The notes beneath the pieces were generated by a model that was given only the letters and a program-made list of their open reading frames with translations, did not search any database and was not told the DNA's origin. The translations under genes and the position numbers were made by a program. This document shows, one piece after another, positions 47,301 to 56,759 of a stretch of 60,787 bases of DNA. Source of the DNA: Nostoc sp. LEGE 12450 (GTDB lineage Bacteria > Cyanobacteriota > Cyanobacteriia > Cyanobacteriales > Nostocaceae); NCBI RefSeq assembly GCF_015206895.1, contig NZ_JADEXU010000032.1, positions 1 to 60,787 of the forward strand, read 5' to 3'. Numbering within the stretch: position 1 is the stretch's first letter; each line of letters starts with the position of its first letter.

Positions 47301-48358
47301 CTCGTGGGAGGAAAACCTGCATCTTCATAAGCCCGGCGTAACGTCCTGGTTTGCCCTTCTGGATGAGGGGCGTAAATGCTCTTAGATTTACCATCACTAC
47401 CAGTACCCATACCTTTGATGACTGCATAAATGCGATCGCCATCGCGCTCTGCATCCTCAAGGCGTTTTAGCACCAACATCCCAATACCTTCACCAACCAT
47501 CATCCCATCCGACTCTGCATCGAAAGGATTCAAATAGTCTTTTTTAGATGAGGCGGGTGTTTTGCTAAAACACATATAGTTGAAAATAGAGTTATCAGTC
47601 TCTACCCCACCGGTAATCATCATGTCGCATCGGCGCTCAATTAACTCGCTGATAGACATCTTCAGAGCGGTTAGGGAGCTAGCACAGGCTGCATCTACTA
47701 CGCAATTCATTCCTCCCAAATCTAGGCGGTTAGCAATCCGTCCAGAAACTACATTGGCGAGCCAACCCGGAAAGGAATTCTCTTCCCAACCTACATAAGC
47801 CAGCTTCATTTTCTCAATGACTTTCTGGGTATCTTGATCAGACATTCCACTGCTTTTGAGAACTTTTTCCCAAACAGGATATTGCAATCGAGTAGTCAAC
47901 GGGACGATTAATTGCATACATCCCCCAATCACACCCAAAACTACACCGGTGCGTTGACGAAGCTTATCGTGGATATCGCTACTAAAGTTTTTTGATTCCC
48001 CATAACCAGCATCTTCCATCGCAGCTTTTGCCACAACCAATGATAGTAACTGGGCAATATCAGTTACTTCCAAAATATTTGGAGGCAGCCCAAATTCCAA
48101 AGGGTTAAAATCGATGTCTGGAATGAATCCACCCCGCTTACAGTAAGTCTTATCAGGAGATGTAGGATCTGGGTCGTAGTAGTCGTCTATATTCCAGCGA
48201 GAAGTGGGAATATCAGTAATGCAATCGACTTTACCAATAATATTATCCCAATATTCCTGCAAGTTTTTAGCTTTCGGAAATAAAGCAGACATACCTATAA
48301 TGGCAATCGGAACCCGTTGCAGTTGACTATGCAATTGCTCTTGACTTTGAGCATCCAT
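44339..48358 (-). CDS. PfaA/HglE-like iterative PKS: KS-AT-ACP
   Basis: 1339 residues. KS has the active Cys in DAACASSL near 223, EAHGTGTPVGDL and GSVKSQIGHTKAAAG. AT has MFPGQGSQYLNMG and GHSFGELTALW near 696. A long, Thr/Val/Pro/Gln-rich linker (about 930-1240) with imperfect repeats (QAPTLETQQ, DQTPKLETPVN) leads to one ACP with LGIDSIKRAEI near 1284. PUFA and heterocyst-glycolipid synthases use tandem ACPs in this place; here I see only one. The protein then ends abnormally at KKKCLSVV because of an A9 run. With one A fewer the frame continues into the structural KR half at 43600. It is the first gene of the locus and should form the active KS with the CLF protein. Confidence 0.92.
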   Translation of the reverse strand: MDAQSQEQLHSQLQRVPIAIIGMSALFPKAKNLQEYWDNIIGKVDCITDIPTSRWNIDDYYDPDPTSPDKTYCKRGGFIPDIDFNPLEFGLPPNILEVTDIAQLLSLVVAKAAMEDAGYGESKNFSSDIHDKLRQRTGVVLGVIGGCMQLIVPLTTRLQYPVWEKVLKSSGMSDQDTQKVIEKMKLAYVGWEENSFPGWLANVVSGRIANRLDLGGMNCVVDAACASSLTALKMSISELIERRCDMMITGGVETDNSIFNYMCFSKTPASSKKDYLNPFDAESDGMMVGEGIGMLVLKRLEDAERDGDRIYAVIKGMGTGSDGKSKSIYAPHPEGQTRTLRRAYEDAGFPPTSIGLIEAHGTGTPVGDLCEFTALNEVFTENNLQKEHIALGSVKSQIGHTKAAAGSASLIKAVLALHHKVLPPTINVTNPNPKFGIDNSPFYLNTEVRPWLQPDADTPRRAGVSSFGFGGTNYHVVLEEYKSEQNFAYRLHNAPQSVLLWADTPEQLFAKCEDAKSQLESATGNKYYKELINSCKSSDIPLAAARVGFVAISQVEAGELLQIAIKQLQKQPQVSTWEHPRGVYYRKLGMSLEGKVVAMFPGQGSQYLNMGSKLAINFPTLRQAYKSLDDLFIENGLQPVSQVVFPHPTFDSNQKASQIEALQRTENAQPAIGAFSAGLYKILQQAGFKADFVMGHSFGELTALWAAGVLSDADYFYLVKARGQAMSTTKNDPDCDAGSMLAVNGDIRQIPEIIKGLSHLNVANFNSPNQVVLSGAKPEIATIQQILSKRGYSVTPLPVSAAFHTRFVSHACQPFAEAIGAIAFHSPKIPVYSNTTGKAYSTEPESIQKTLEGHLLQSVLFEQEIENLYAAGGYCFVEIGPRQILSNFVKATLGDRPHLAIALNPSREKDSDLQMRQAVMQLRVAGLSLQNLDPYQFEPPSTEVAKNNRLNITLKGSNYVSEKTKTAFEKALQDGHQINQLETANAAQFVSSAATTVNTNVPIDVTVPEPTVNADVAFLEPVTVNTDVIPTEFMSATSTHPLTETANTSDLSFIVPYIESKEMMQPISQSAHNTFPVVGSYLENVLIQFYNHQSEILRVHDQYLKSQAQSSQSFFQLMQEQYRVLLGNVNPNHQRIDSTVEKTLTNELQANLVATATTEIAEPQATPVVTQAPTLETQQQVPTNTLAFTTPVVQPQVTSVSDQTPKLETPVNTVVSTTPVAQVQTNSISHLTIPLPVTQENSSIETESYNASIAESLLSVISDKTGYPAEMLETEMHLEADLGIDSIKRAEIIGAMQDLFPNLPKLSPEELGEQRTIGKISAYLGAKIAEAKKKCLSVV
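44357..44365 (-). other. A9 run at a frameshift (possible slippage site)
   Basis: Read on the minus strand, nine A residues follow GAGGCT. With nine the frame stops after CLSVV. With eight it reads EAKKNASAWSDDQQPQ and onward without a stop into the structural KR half. Runs of this length are known sites of RNA polymerase slippage, and also of sequencing or assembly error and true mutation. Confidence 0.85.
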
Positions 48359-48508
48359 ATAATTTATTTATTTTCCTAGAAAACTATTTTGATGCACTTT
48401 GATAAACTTGCTGGTTTATTTTGCCCTAATTAATATTCAAGGATTAATTCATGTTTTATGCAAATTTCAGCTTGTTTTATTTTCATAAAATTTCTTTTTC
48501 ACTGGTAG
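48359..48508 (-). promoter_or_regulatory. Upstream region of the biosynthetic locus
   Basis: AT-rich 150 bp before the first synthase gene. It must carry the leader and probably the promoter of the run unless transcription starts further up. A TAGGAAAA stretch lies about 20 bp before the ATG as a weak ribosome binding site. I cannot assign -10/-35 boxes with confidence. Confidence 0.35.
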
Positions 48509-48886
48509 CTACCTCTTGGGTAGGAATAGAATGGCACTAGAAAAGCTGGAAAGTCGTCTGGGTAGGGTATTGCCAAAGGCAATCCTGAATGCCCCATTAG
48601 AATTCATGGGATTTTCAGTGTAATACTTGCCAGGTTCAGTACTAGCTTCACCTGACATCAGAATTTCCCCATTGTTTCTAATAACACATTTTCCATCATC
48701 CCAAGTGTTTAACGCACCTGTGCTTGGTTCCCAGGTATCTGGGTTTTTGATATCTTCTAGATAGACAATATTTAGTGCCATTCCTCTATAGCCCTTGGAC
48801 TGCATATATCGGATAACTCTCTTAATATCCTGAGTATTTTTACTGAAGTTTGGCTGGAAGCTGATACGTTTATTAAATCGTACCAC
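48509..48886 (-). pseudogene. Hypothetical protein, probably 3'-truncated
   Basis: 125 residues. Residues about 15-100 look like a real, conserved domain (GYRGMALNIVYLEDI, DTWEPSTGALN, GKCVIRNNGEILMSGEA, STEPGKYYTENPM, GAFRIAFG). The last 20 residues (TLPRRLSSFSSAILFLPKR) look random and suggest that the 3' part has been lost. I do not recognise the function; the Glu-Pro-Gly-Lys-Tyr-Tyr motif occurs in cyanobacterial and phage-related proteins of unknown role. It lies just upstream of the PKS locus in the same direction. Confidence 0.5.
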
Positions 48887-48975
48887 ATACTGAGTTATCG
48901 GCTGAGAATTACTGACTTGTGACTAACTTTTATTGTGTTACTGGTACAATCCATACAGTCGTCATAAGATGCTCC

Positions 48976-49083
48976 ATGCCCAGATCACTTAGAGTTCAAC
49001 AGAATTGTCTTGACAAAGCCAAACTTGCACTCAGACATAACGGCTTTCCCAGCTAACGCTCTTTGGCTGAAGAGGTAGGCTAA
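48976..49083 (+). pseudogene. N-terminal relic of a Nostoc AAA-like/WD40-type protein
   Basis: The plus-strand frame reads MPRSLRVQQNCLDKAKLALR, then HNGFPS, a TAA at 49054-49056 where Gln is expected, then RSLAEEVG and another stop. This matches the opening of the Nostoc AAA-like-domain proteins (a start MPRSL, then FPSQ and LAE). It is broken by a nonsense codon and cut after about 35 residues. Confidence 0.6.
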
Positions 49084-49106
49084 GGAGAATATCAACAAAC
49101 TCCTTC

Positions 49107-49382
49107 CTAAATGTCCAAATCAACCCAACTGCGGTCAAAAATAAATTTATAAATACGATTTTGGACTCTCAAAATTCTCTGTTGTTTGACTACTAAACCT
49201 GACAAGGGCAATTCCTTTTCCTCTGGGCTGTCAACGGTGATAACTTCTTCCTGATGCAAAACTTGTCGAAAAATTTCTAGTAGTTGAACAGACTTGTTAC
49301 TTTTGAGAAGACGATCGCGGATGGTTCTCAAATGTTCTGGCTCATCCTGAGATTCCCAATTGTCTATTATATTCGTCCGCAC
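49107..49382 (-). pseudogene. C-terminal relic of an AAA-like domain protein
   Basis: 91 residues with the end of the AAA-like ATPase domain frequent in Nostoc signalling proteins: WESQDEPEHLRTIRDRLL, LPLSGLVVKQQRILRVQNRIY and FDRSWVD. The P-loop and the bulk of the domain are absent. It lies on the opposite strand to the N-terminal relic at 48976, which suggests an inversion or two independent relics. It ends about 100 bp downstream of the kinase-WD40 gene. Confidence 0.6.
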
Positions 49383-49478
49383 TAAATTCTCGATCCAGGA
49401 GACTTAACCGCCTTTGGGAATGGGAGATGAAGTATTGCGGATGAGCTTACAGAGTTTTTGGGTAAGAGAAGGCTTTTT

Positions 49479-51542
49479 TCAGTGAATCGGCTGCCAAATC
49501 TTGAGGATGTTTTCACCACTCCCACCACCAGCAATAGTTTCTCCATCGGGGCTAATGGCGATCGCATAAATATATCCAGAACCTGTGTCTAAAGTGCGAA
49601 TTTCCTTTCCTGTTAAAGGATTCCACAGTTTAATTGTCTTGTCACTGCTACCACTGACAAGGGTAAGGCCATTTTCAGTTCCACTGGGCAAAAAGGCAAC
49701 AGAATTAACCTTATCTTTATGTCCTTTTAAAGTGCGGATTTCCTTTCCTGTATTTAGATTCCACAATTTAATTGTTTTGTCTTTACTGCCACTGGCAAGG
49801 GTGACACCATCAGGCGCAAAAGCGACTGAAAGAATCGACTCTGCATTTCCTTTTAAAGTGCGGATTTCCTTTCCTGTATTTAGATTCCACAATTTAATTG
49901 TCTTATCCCAGCTACCACTAGCCAGGGTTTTGCCATCAGGACTAAAAGCTACAGATGGAACACCATCAGTATGTCCTTCTAAAGTGCGGATTAACTTTCC
50001 TGTCTTCACATTCCACAGTTTGATTCTTATATCCTTACTAGCAGTACCACTGGCAAGAGTTTTGCCATCAGGACTGAAAGCTACAGAAGTAACTCCGTCA
50101 GTATTTCCCTCTAAGGTGCGGACTAACTTTCCTGTCTCCACATTCCACAGTTTGATTGTCTTGTCTGCACTACCACTGGCGAGGGTTTTACTATCAGGAC
50201 TGAAGGCTACAGTCCAAATCCAATTGGAATGTCCTTCTAAAGTGTGGATTTCCTCTCCACTGCTCAGATTCCACAGCTTGACTGTTTTATCATCACTGGC
50301 ACTACCAAGGGTTGTGCCATCAGGACTGAAAGCTACAGAATTCACATCGCTGGAATGCCCCTTGAAGGCTTTGGGTAGAAAATCGCTTTTTGAGGGCAAA
50401 GAAATAGGCAAAGAACTAGGCGGAGAATTAGAGGGAGAATATTCGCTCATTGTATGGGGATGAGTCTGGAAATACCAAACTCCCGCCAATCCCAATACCG
50501 AAATGCTAGAAATTAACAGCAGTTGACTTTTTAACCTGTTATTTAGTTTTAGTGAAAATGGTCTTTTGTAACCTGGAGTAGATGCAAATGTTGATGTAAG
50601 TACAGTTACGGGCAGTGATGGCAATGGTGATAGCCCAGGTGTCAAGTCAGCGATGACTTCATCAGCCGATTGGTAACGCTTTTGGATATCTCGTTGCAAC
50701 AGCTTATCCAAAACTTCACCCAACTCTATAGACACAGAAACCCCATCCCTACCTGGACTGATTACATATTGTCGCCAAGACCCAACCCAACTATAGCCTT
50801 GTTGTATCCACAGTTGAGATGGGCGAACCCCAGTCAGTAGATGAAAACAAGTCGCCCCCAAACTGAATAAATCACTGGCTGGGTAAGCTTTGCCATCTTG
50901 CATCTGTTCAAGTGCAGTGTAACCGTGTGAGCCAATAACAGTGCCCATTTTAGTCTGCACTGTTGCTGTCAGTTGCTTAGAGGCTCCAAAATCGATTAGC
51001 ACTAATCGCCCGTCACTTTGACGACGAATAATATTTTGTGGTTTGATATCACGATGAATCACTCCCCGCACATGGATAAACTTCAGTACGGGCAGTAAAT
51101 CTAGCAAAAGTTCGCGAATCTGTGTTTCACTATAGTTTCCGCGCCTTTCCCATTCCTTAAGCAAGTTTTGCCCATCGATAAATTGCTGTACTAAAAACAG
51201 ATAGCCCTTTTGCTCAAAATAAGCCAATAAAGTTGGGATTTGTGGATGTTCGGCGAGTTCTTGTAGTCGGCTTGCTTCTTGTTTAAATAGTTCAATGGCC
51301 TTTGTTAGTGGCCCAGTTCCCTGAAGTTTTGGGGCAAATTGCTTAACAACACAGCATTCATTCAGCTTGTGTACATCTTCTGCCAAATAGGTTCTACCAA
51401 ATCCGCCCTCATCTGACAACACCTGAGTGGGACGATAGCGACCTCCCAGCAGGGGTATTAATTCTGCTCTACAACTATGGCAATAGTTGTTTTTATCAGG
51501 ATTTAGGGGTTTTTGGCAATCGGGATTCACACAACAGAGCAT
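49479..51542 (-). CDS. Ser/Thr protein kinase with C-terminal WD40 propeller
   Basis: 687 residues. An N-terminal zinc ribbon (CCVNPDCQKPLNP...CHSC, four Cys) is followed by a Hanks-type kinase domain (about 30-300) with GGFGRTYLAED, the VVKQF lysine, HRDIKPQN and DFGASKQ; all key residues are intact. A Ser/Pro-rich linker and one membrane helix (LLLISSISVLGLAGVWYF, near 345) lead to seven WD40 repeats (about 390-687), each with the pattern VAFSPDGKTLASGS...DKTIKLWN. The kinase would be cytosolic, and the propeller on the other side of the membrane should bind a partner. This architecture is common in filamentous cyanobacteria. Targets are unknown. The middle repeats are nearly identical in DNA, a sign of recent repeat turnover. 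Confidence 0.95.
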   Translation of the reverse strand: MLCCVNPDCQKPLNPDKNNYCHSCRAELIPLLGGRYRPTQVLSDEGGFGRTYLAEDVHKLNECCVVKQFAPKLQGTGPLTKAIELFKQEASRLQELAEHPQIPTLLAYFEQKGYLFLVQQFIDGQNLLKEWERRGNYSETQIRELLLDLLPVLKFIHVRGVIHRDIKPQNIIRRQSDGRLVLIDFGASKQLTATVQTKMGTVIGSHGYTALEQMQDGKAYPASDLFSLGATCFHLLTGVRPSQLWIQQGYSWVGSWRQYVISPGRDGVSVSIELGEVLDKLLQRDIQKRYQSADEVIADLTPGLSPLPSLPVTVLTSTFASTPGYKRPFSLKLNNRLKSQLLLISSISVLGLAGVWYFQTHPHTMSEYSPSNSPPSSLPISLPSKSDFLPKAFKGHSSDVNSVAFSPDGTTLGSASDDKTVKLWNLSSGEEIHTLEGHSNWIWTVAFSPDSKTLASGSADKTIKLWNVETGKLVRTLEGNTDGVTSVAFSPDGKTLASGTASKDIRIKLWNVKTGKLIRTLEGHTDGVPSVAFSPDGKTLASGSWDKTIKLWNLNTGKEIRTLKGNAESILSVAFAPDGVTLASGSKDKTIKLWNLNTGKEIRTLKGHKDKVNSVAFLPSGTENGLTLVSGSSDKTIKLWNPLTGKEIRTLDTGSGYIYAIAISPDGETIAGGGSGENILKIWQPIH

Positions 51543-52273
51543 ACTGGGAATCCATTTAAATGGGAGTATATATTCATCTTAAGTCATGCAGTATTATCTC
51601 TGTTCTTAGTTCATCTCACTGAGATCCTATACAAATCCCCAATGTCCTTACCTCATCAGCTATTGAAGAATTTAAATAATTTGAAAAAAGTTGTGCTTAA
51701 GCGATGCATTTTGAAGAATTGATTTGCACAAATTGAACAATAATATAATACTTACGTATTGATAGGAAATACCAAATATGGATGATTTCAAAAACCACAT
51801 TTGTCGTAAGGGCAATCGGTAAGACCTACGCGCAGGGGTACGCTAACGCCAGTTCCTTTATGCCGGGGAACCCGTCCACCGGAATGGCTCACCGCTTTGC
51901 ATCTACATGAATTACCCCTAGTGTCTGGGTGTATTGCCTATCAAAGAATGATTAATAAAAACCTGAAACGACCTATTTACGTTTAAGTAGGTTGGCACAA
52001 TAAAATCAAACTATGTAATATTAATGAAGTAGGCAAAACCTTTATACCTACTGCCTATTACCTTATCCCAACGACAATTATTTACGCCCACTGCCTTGTA
52101 CACAACATAATTATTTTGTAAAGTGCGTAAATTAAACTTTGACTTTCGGATATAAATTTTAAGGTGTCGCTGAATTCAGCTATCGTGGAAAGTAGCAGTA
52201 ATTTTTGGGAAAGCATCAAATACCTTCGTTGATGCGGTAAGGTTGGCTTTGCAGATAGTTTGGCTGCCAAGGA
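51543..52273. other. Intergenic region with scattered repeats
   Basis: About 730 bp between the divergent kinase-WD40 and UPF0182 genes. It should contain both promoters. A dispersed Nostoc-type repeat is visible at about 51820-51880 (tacgctaacgcc), and short repeats (cctactgcctatta) lie around 52050. I see no gene in it. Confidence 0.45.
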
Positions 52274-55200
52274 ATGATCTGGAAATGGGGCTTTAGACTA
52301 TTAATTTTATTCTTGGGGCTGGGGTTACTGTTGGATCTCGGTTCCCGCATCGGAGCAGAGATTTTTTGGTTTCAGGAAGTCGGCTACCTCCAAGTATTTT
52401 TGTTGAGGGTGATGACTCGTGGTGTTTTGTGGATAGCAGTAGCTGGGATAACTGCTATCTATCTACTGCTAAATCTGGGTTTAGCACAACGGCTAAAATA
52501 TTCCCAGTCTCTGAAGATTGAGGAAGTTAAGCGTGAAGAAGCAAAACTTACGAGTGAATTAACAAATTTTCTCAGCCCTCATTATTCAAGACGCGACGAA
52601 AGCCGGATACTTACAACGCAACGCTTTAAAAAATTGAGATTGCGCGGATTATTACCCCTAACCCTGATATTGAGTTTGTTGATCGGGGTAATGTTGGTTC
52701 ACTATGGTCAAATTGCTCTTTCTTACTGGCATTCTCCAGTTAATCAGGGCATTTTACCCATTCCCGCCCTATTTCGACCAGAGGCAATCTGGCAACTCTT
52801 GAGGCAGATTTTCTCTCAAGTTTGGTATCTCGGTTTAATTGGGGGAGTAGCGATCGCAATCTTAATCTATCCCCAATTTTTACTCACTGCGATCGCGGTT
52901 GTATTCAGTCCCAGTTTTGCATTCATCCTATTCCAACACTGGCCAAAGGTACTGCAATATTTCCACCCCACCCCTTTCAACAGCACTGACCCTTTATTTG
53001 GTCGAGATATCAGCTTTTATATATTTTCCTTACCCGTTTGGGAACTGCTAGAACTCTGGCTGATGGGATTATGTTTGTATGGTTTCGTCGCCGTTGCTCT
53101 CACTTATCTTTTATCGGCTGACAGTTTAAGTCAGGGGATTTTCCCTGGTTTTTCGCCGCAGCAGCAGCGTCATTTATTCGGTATGGGTGGTTTATTGATG
53201 TTGGTAGTGGCTTTGAGTTATTGGCAAAGTCGCTATGAACTCGTGTATTCTAGCCGTGGTGTAAGTTATGGTGCTAGCTATACAGATGTGACAGCCCAGT
53301 TGCCAGCTTATAGCATATTGTGTGTTGTGGCTGTAGCGATCGCCTTTTATCTACTTTGGCGAACGCTTTTCTGGAAACCCAAATCTCGGTATCGTCCCTT
53401 GGTATTTTATGGGTTGGGGATTTATTTAGTATTAGTTGTAGCGGCTGACGTTGTTCTACCTACGGTAGTGCAATATTTAATTGTCCAACCTAATGAGTTG
53501 CAGCGAGAGCAACCCTACATTCAACGGACTATCGCCTTGACTCGTCAAGCGTTCGATTTAGAAGCGATCGATTCTAGAGGCTTCAACCCTCAAGGAACAC
53601 TGACTGAAGCTGATATTCAAAAGAATGACTTGACAATTCGGAATATCCGCCTTTGGGATCAGCGACCACTGTTAGAAACTAACCGTCAACTGCAACAAAT
53701 TCGGCCGTATTATCGGTTTCCTGATGCCGATATTGATCGGTATACTCTGAAAACAGATGTAACTTCACGCCGACCATCAGCGCCCCAAAACCCACCAGCA
53801 CCTAAGCAGGAAACTGCTGAAGCAACAGAACGGCGACAGGTACTGATTGCCGCACGAGAATTAGACTACACTGGCGTACCACAAGAAGCTCAAACATGGG
53901 TTAACCGTCATTTAATTTATACCCACGGTTTCGGGTTTACTGTTAGCCCAGTTAATACAGTTGGGGCGGGTGGTCTCCCAGAATATTTTGTCAAAGATAT
54001 TAGCGGTAATAGTAGCGCCCTCACAACTTCCAGTCCAGCCATTCGCGAAAGTATTCCCATTGGGCAACCCCGAATTTATTACGGTGAAATAGCCAATACC
54101 TACGTAATGACTGGCACAAGAGTTAGAGAGTTAGATTACCCTAGTGGTAGTGATAATGTTTACAACTCTTATGAGGGTATAGGTGGCGTTGAAATCGGTT
54201 CAGCCTGGCGACGGTGGTTATTTGCCATATATTTGAAAGATTGGCAGATGGTACTGACGCGGGACTTTTTGCCAGAGACAAGGGTGCTATTTCGGCGAAA
54301 TGTCAAGCAAAGAATTCAAGCGATCGCACCTTTTTTGAAATTTGACAGCGATCCCTATTTAGTAGCTGCTGCTGCTAATCAAGATTTTCCCAGTAATCCC
54401 AGTTATCTTTACTGGATTGTTGATGCCTACACGACGAGCGATCACTATCCTTATTCAGACACTGGTAACGATGGTATCAACTACATACGTAACTCGGTTA
54501 AGGTCGTGATTGATGCCTACAACGGCAGTGTCAATTTTTATATTGCAGATAAGAGCGATCCAATCATTGCCACTTGGTCAAGGATATTTCCCAACACCTT
54601 CAAACCGCTCAGTGCGATGCCAGTTAATCTCCGCAGTCATATTCGGTATCCGGTGGACTTTTTCAAAATTCAATCTGAGCGGTTGATGATCTACCACATG
54701 ACCGACCCCCAGGTATTTTACAATCGGGAAGACCAGTGGCAGATTCCTAATGAAATTTATGGCAGTGAAACTCGTCCGGTAGAGCCGTATTATTTGATTA
54801 CTAGTCTACCCACTGTAGAGTTTGAAGAGTTTATCCTGCTTCTACCCTATACTCCCAGACAACGGACTAATTTAATCGCTTGGTTAGCGGCGCGATCGGA
54901 TGGTGTTAATTACGGTAAGTTATTGTTATATACTTTTCCAAAAGAAAGGCTGGTCTATGGTACAGAGCAAATCGAGGCGCGGATCAACCAAGACCCGGTA
55001 ATTTCTCAGCAAATTTCCCTGTGGAATCGCCAAGGGTCGAAAGCTATTCAAGGCAATCTATTAGTAATTCCCATTGAGCAATCGCTGCTTTATGTCGAGC
55101 CAATCTATTTAGAAGCCACACAGAATAGTCTACCAACTCTGGTACGGGTAGTTGTGGCTTACGAAAACCGGATTGTCATGGCCCAAACTTTAGAACAAGC

Positions 55201-55282
55201 CTTACAGGGAATTTTTAAACCAGAAGTTACGCCATCCCCTGCAATTATCCGTCCCTTTGAAGAAGCAGCCCCTCCTGGTTAA
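52274..55282 (+). CDS. UPF0182 family integral membrane protein
   Basis: 1002 residues. The N-terminal third has about seven hydrophobic segments, including the first helix [20 protein letters not shown] and later ones around 60, 130, 185, 210, 260, 310 and 350. The large C-terminal part is soluble, with family stretches such as [70 protein letters not shown] and [17 protein letters not shown]. Length and order match UPF0182 (COG1615) proteins, whose function is unknown. Complete and with a normal stop, it is transcribed away from the kinase gene. Confidence 0.93.
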   Translation: MIWKWGFRLLILFLGLGLLLDLGSRIGAEIFWFQEVGYLQVFLLRVMTRGVLWIAVAGITAIYLLLNLGLAQRLKYSQSLKIEEVKREEAKLTSELTNFLSPHYSRRDESRILTTQRFKKLRLRGLLPLTLILSLLIGVMLVHYGQIALSYWHSPVNQGILPIPALFRPEAIWQLLRQIFSQVWYLGLIGGVAIAILIYPQFLLTAIAVVFSPSFAFILFQHWPKVLQYFHPTPFNSTDPLFGRDISFYIFSLPVWELLELWLMGLCLYGFVAVALTYLLSADSLSQGIFPGFSPQQQRHLFGMGGLLMLVVALSYWQSRYELVYSSRGVSYGASYTDVTAQLPAYSILCVVAVAIAFYLLWRTLFWKPKSRYRPLVFYGLGIYLVLVVAADVVLPTVVQYLIVQPNELQREQPYIQRTIALTRQAFDLEAIDSRGFNPQGTLTEADIQKNDLTIRNIRLWDQRPLLETNRQLQQIRPYYRFPDADIDRYTLKTDVTSRRPSAPQNPPAPKQETAEATERRQVLIAARELDYTGVPQEAQTWVNRHLIYTHGFGFTVSPVNTVGAGGLPEYFVKDISGNSSALTTSSPAIRESIPIGQPRIYYGEIANTYVMTGTRVRELDYPSGSDNVYNSYEGIGGVEIGSAWRRWLFAIYLKDWQMVLTRDFLPETRVLFRRNVKQRIQAIAPFLKFDSDPYLVAAAANQDFPSNPSYLYWIVDAYTTSDHYPYSDTGNDGINYIRNSVKVVIDAYNGSVNFYIADKSDPIIATWSRIFPNTFKPLSAMPVNLRSHIRYPVDFFKIQSERLMIYHMTDPQVFYNREDQWQIPNEIYGSETRPVEPYYLITSLPTVEFEEFILLLPYTPRQRTNLIAWLAARSDGVNYGKLLLYTFPKERLVYGTEQIEARINQDPVISQQISLWNRQGSKAIQGNLLVIPIEQSLLYVEPIYLEATQNSLPTLVRVVVAYENRIVMAQTLEQALQGIFKPEVTPSPAIIRPFEEAAPPG

Positions 55283-55405
55283 GAGGTTATTTATAAAGTA
55301 AAAATAATTACATAGCAAGGGATAGACACTGATCGCCATTAACAAAATTTATTGCAACAGACATAGTTTAATGGTTCAACATAATGTAATAGACACTAAA
55401 AGTTA

Positions 55406-55588
55406 ATGGACATGCTACAAAATAACCAACTAGAGATCCGTCACATTAGTCCCGAAGTGAGGCAGTTGATTAAAATGTACGCGGATGTTAATAGCTGTAC
55501 GCAGTCTGAGATGTTGGAACGTATTATTTTGGAGTGGAACGCCCAACAAAGCGAGAGTGAAAGACCGCCAGGAGACGAAGATGAATAG
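55406..55588 (+). CDS. Small hypothetical protein, possible ribbon-helix-helix-like
   Basis: 60 residues. The pattern IRHISPEVRQLIKMYADVNSCTQSEMLERIILEW, a strand followed by two helices, is reminiscent of small ribbon-helix-helix DNA-binding or antitoxin proteins. An acidic tail follows (ESERPPGDEDE). No partner toxin is visible nearby. The assignment is by pattern only. Confidence 0.55.
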   Translation: MDMLQNNQLEIRHISPEVRQLIKMYADVNSCTQSEMLERIILEWNAQQSESERPPGDEDE

Positions 55589-55645
55589 CTTTCTGCTACA
55601 ATTTTTAGTCTACTTATAGCGAAAGCCTTTCATTAATTTGGCTTT

Positions 55646-56119
55646 CTAGCTCAAGAAAAATTTTTCCGAGATTGGGTCTTTTTTGAGGGATTGAATAAAA
55701 TCCCTCAAAGTCATCATGCTACCCGTTAAGGTGAATTTGGGAGTGCCATTTTGAGCAACGATTCTCACTTCGCCCTCTTGGATCTGAATCTTATTTTTAA
55801 TGCTATCCCATAGAGTATTAAAGCTCTCATCATCCTTGCAACCATTGGCTTCAAGGAATCTTTGGCGTACTTCTGTTTTTAATGCGAGTGCTTCTGCTGC
55901 TTGAGTCCGTGCCTCAAAGTGCTTAACTACATCTTCATAAGCACTTTCCTTGAGAGTTTTGTTTTCAGCCTGAATTTGCTCTAACTGAGTTTTTATGGTT
56001 TGCAGTTGGGACGCTAAAGCGGCTGATTTATGATATTCAAGTTTTAAGGCTTGCTTTGCATTGGCTAACAAGGTTTTATAATCTAGCTGATCTGGATCTT
56101 GATTTTTTTCAGATTGCAT
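55646..56119 (-). CDS. Coiled-coil hypothetical protein
   Basis: 157 residues with a long heptad-rich coiled coil (about 15-85: LANAKQALKLEYHKSAALASQ and further). A small C-terminal globular region follows (EVRQRFLEANGCKDDESFNTLWDSI, then VRIVAQNGTPKFTLTGSMMTL). Cyanobacterial and phage-like proteins of this shape exist, but I cannot name a function. It ends 57 bp from the convergent small gene. Confidence 0.6.
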   Translation of the reverse strand: MQSEKNQDPDQLDYKTLLANAKQALKLEYHKSAALASQLQTIKTQLEQIQAENKTLKESAYEDVVKHFEARTQAAEALALKTEVRQRFLEANGCKDDESFNTLWDSIKNKIQIQEGEVRIVAQNGTPKFTLTGSMMTLRDFIQSLKKDPISEKFFLS

Positions 56120-56223
56120 TTTTATCTCTCGATCAACAGATTTTAGGTGAAAAACCCTCGTCAGTTATATTACAAAAACTGGCGAGAGTTTAGTAAATAT
56201 TATGTGGGTTATCTAAGTATTAT

Positions 56224-56526
56224 TTATTTCACCAATAATGGTGTTTCAGAGGTAGGATTTTCCTGAATACTACTCAAACAAGAACTAATGTGCAAGCGGA
56301 TAGCACGTTCATAAACACTAGTCTGCTGAGTTCGTACCCCTACAGCCTGATATATTAAGCTAACTTCTGGGAATTCAGACCAATACATCAAAAAAATGTC
56401 TTTAGCTGGAGTAATAATTTCATAATTATTCTCTTGTCTTTTCTTTCTGAGTTTACAATTATTTAGTTGTAATTTTTGTCTGAATAGTTGTTCAAATTCT
56501 GAAATTAAATCTGAAGTAGTTTTCAT
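56224..56526 (-). CDS. Hypothetical protein
   Basis: 100 residues with mixed alpha/beta character, no signal peptide and no membrane helix. It is highly basic in the N-terminal third (LRKKRQ), followed by a hydrophobic core around DIFLMYWSEFPEVSLIY. It lies about 100 bp upstream of the coiled-coil gene on the same strand, so the two may be cotranscribed. No family is recognised. Confidence 0.5.
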   Translation of the reverse strand: MKTTSDLISEFEQLFRQKLQLNNCKLRKKRQENNYEIITPAKDIFLMYWSEFPEVSLIYQAVGVRTQQTSVYERAIRLHISSCLSSIQENPTSETPLLVK

Positions 56527-56759
56527 GTGTTATCCACGTTAAAACGTGTTAAGGATGCAAAGACTATCTGATGATATTACTAAGTATGACACTTCAGATA
56601 CCTCTTACAATATAGTGTATCAGTTATCGAGTATTTGAGAATTTGAGGTTATTTATCTGTTCTCACGATCAAAAAAGCAAACTGGAGACTGGAGACTAGA
56701 GACTTGGGGCAGAGGAAATAGTTAGAGATTTACAAAAAATAAATTATCCCCAATTATTT

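Noticed and set aside
37470..48358. Assignment as the canonical heterocyst glycolipid island (hgl)
   Set aside because: HglE/HglD/HglC-like parts are present, but no thioester reductase or hetN/hetI-like neighbours are seen, and modular PKS-NRPS genes follow.
49585..50463. 292-residue plus-strand open frame opposite the WD40 repeats
   Set aside because: It is the antisense of the repeated WD40 coding DNA. Its internal repetition only mirrors those repeats, and it has no family-like motifs.
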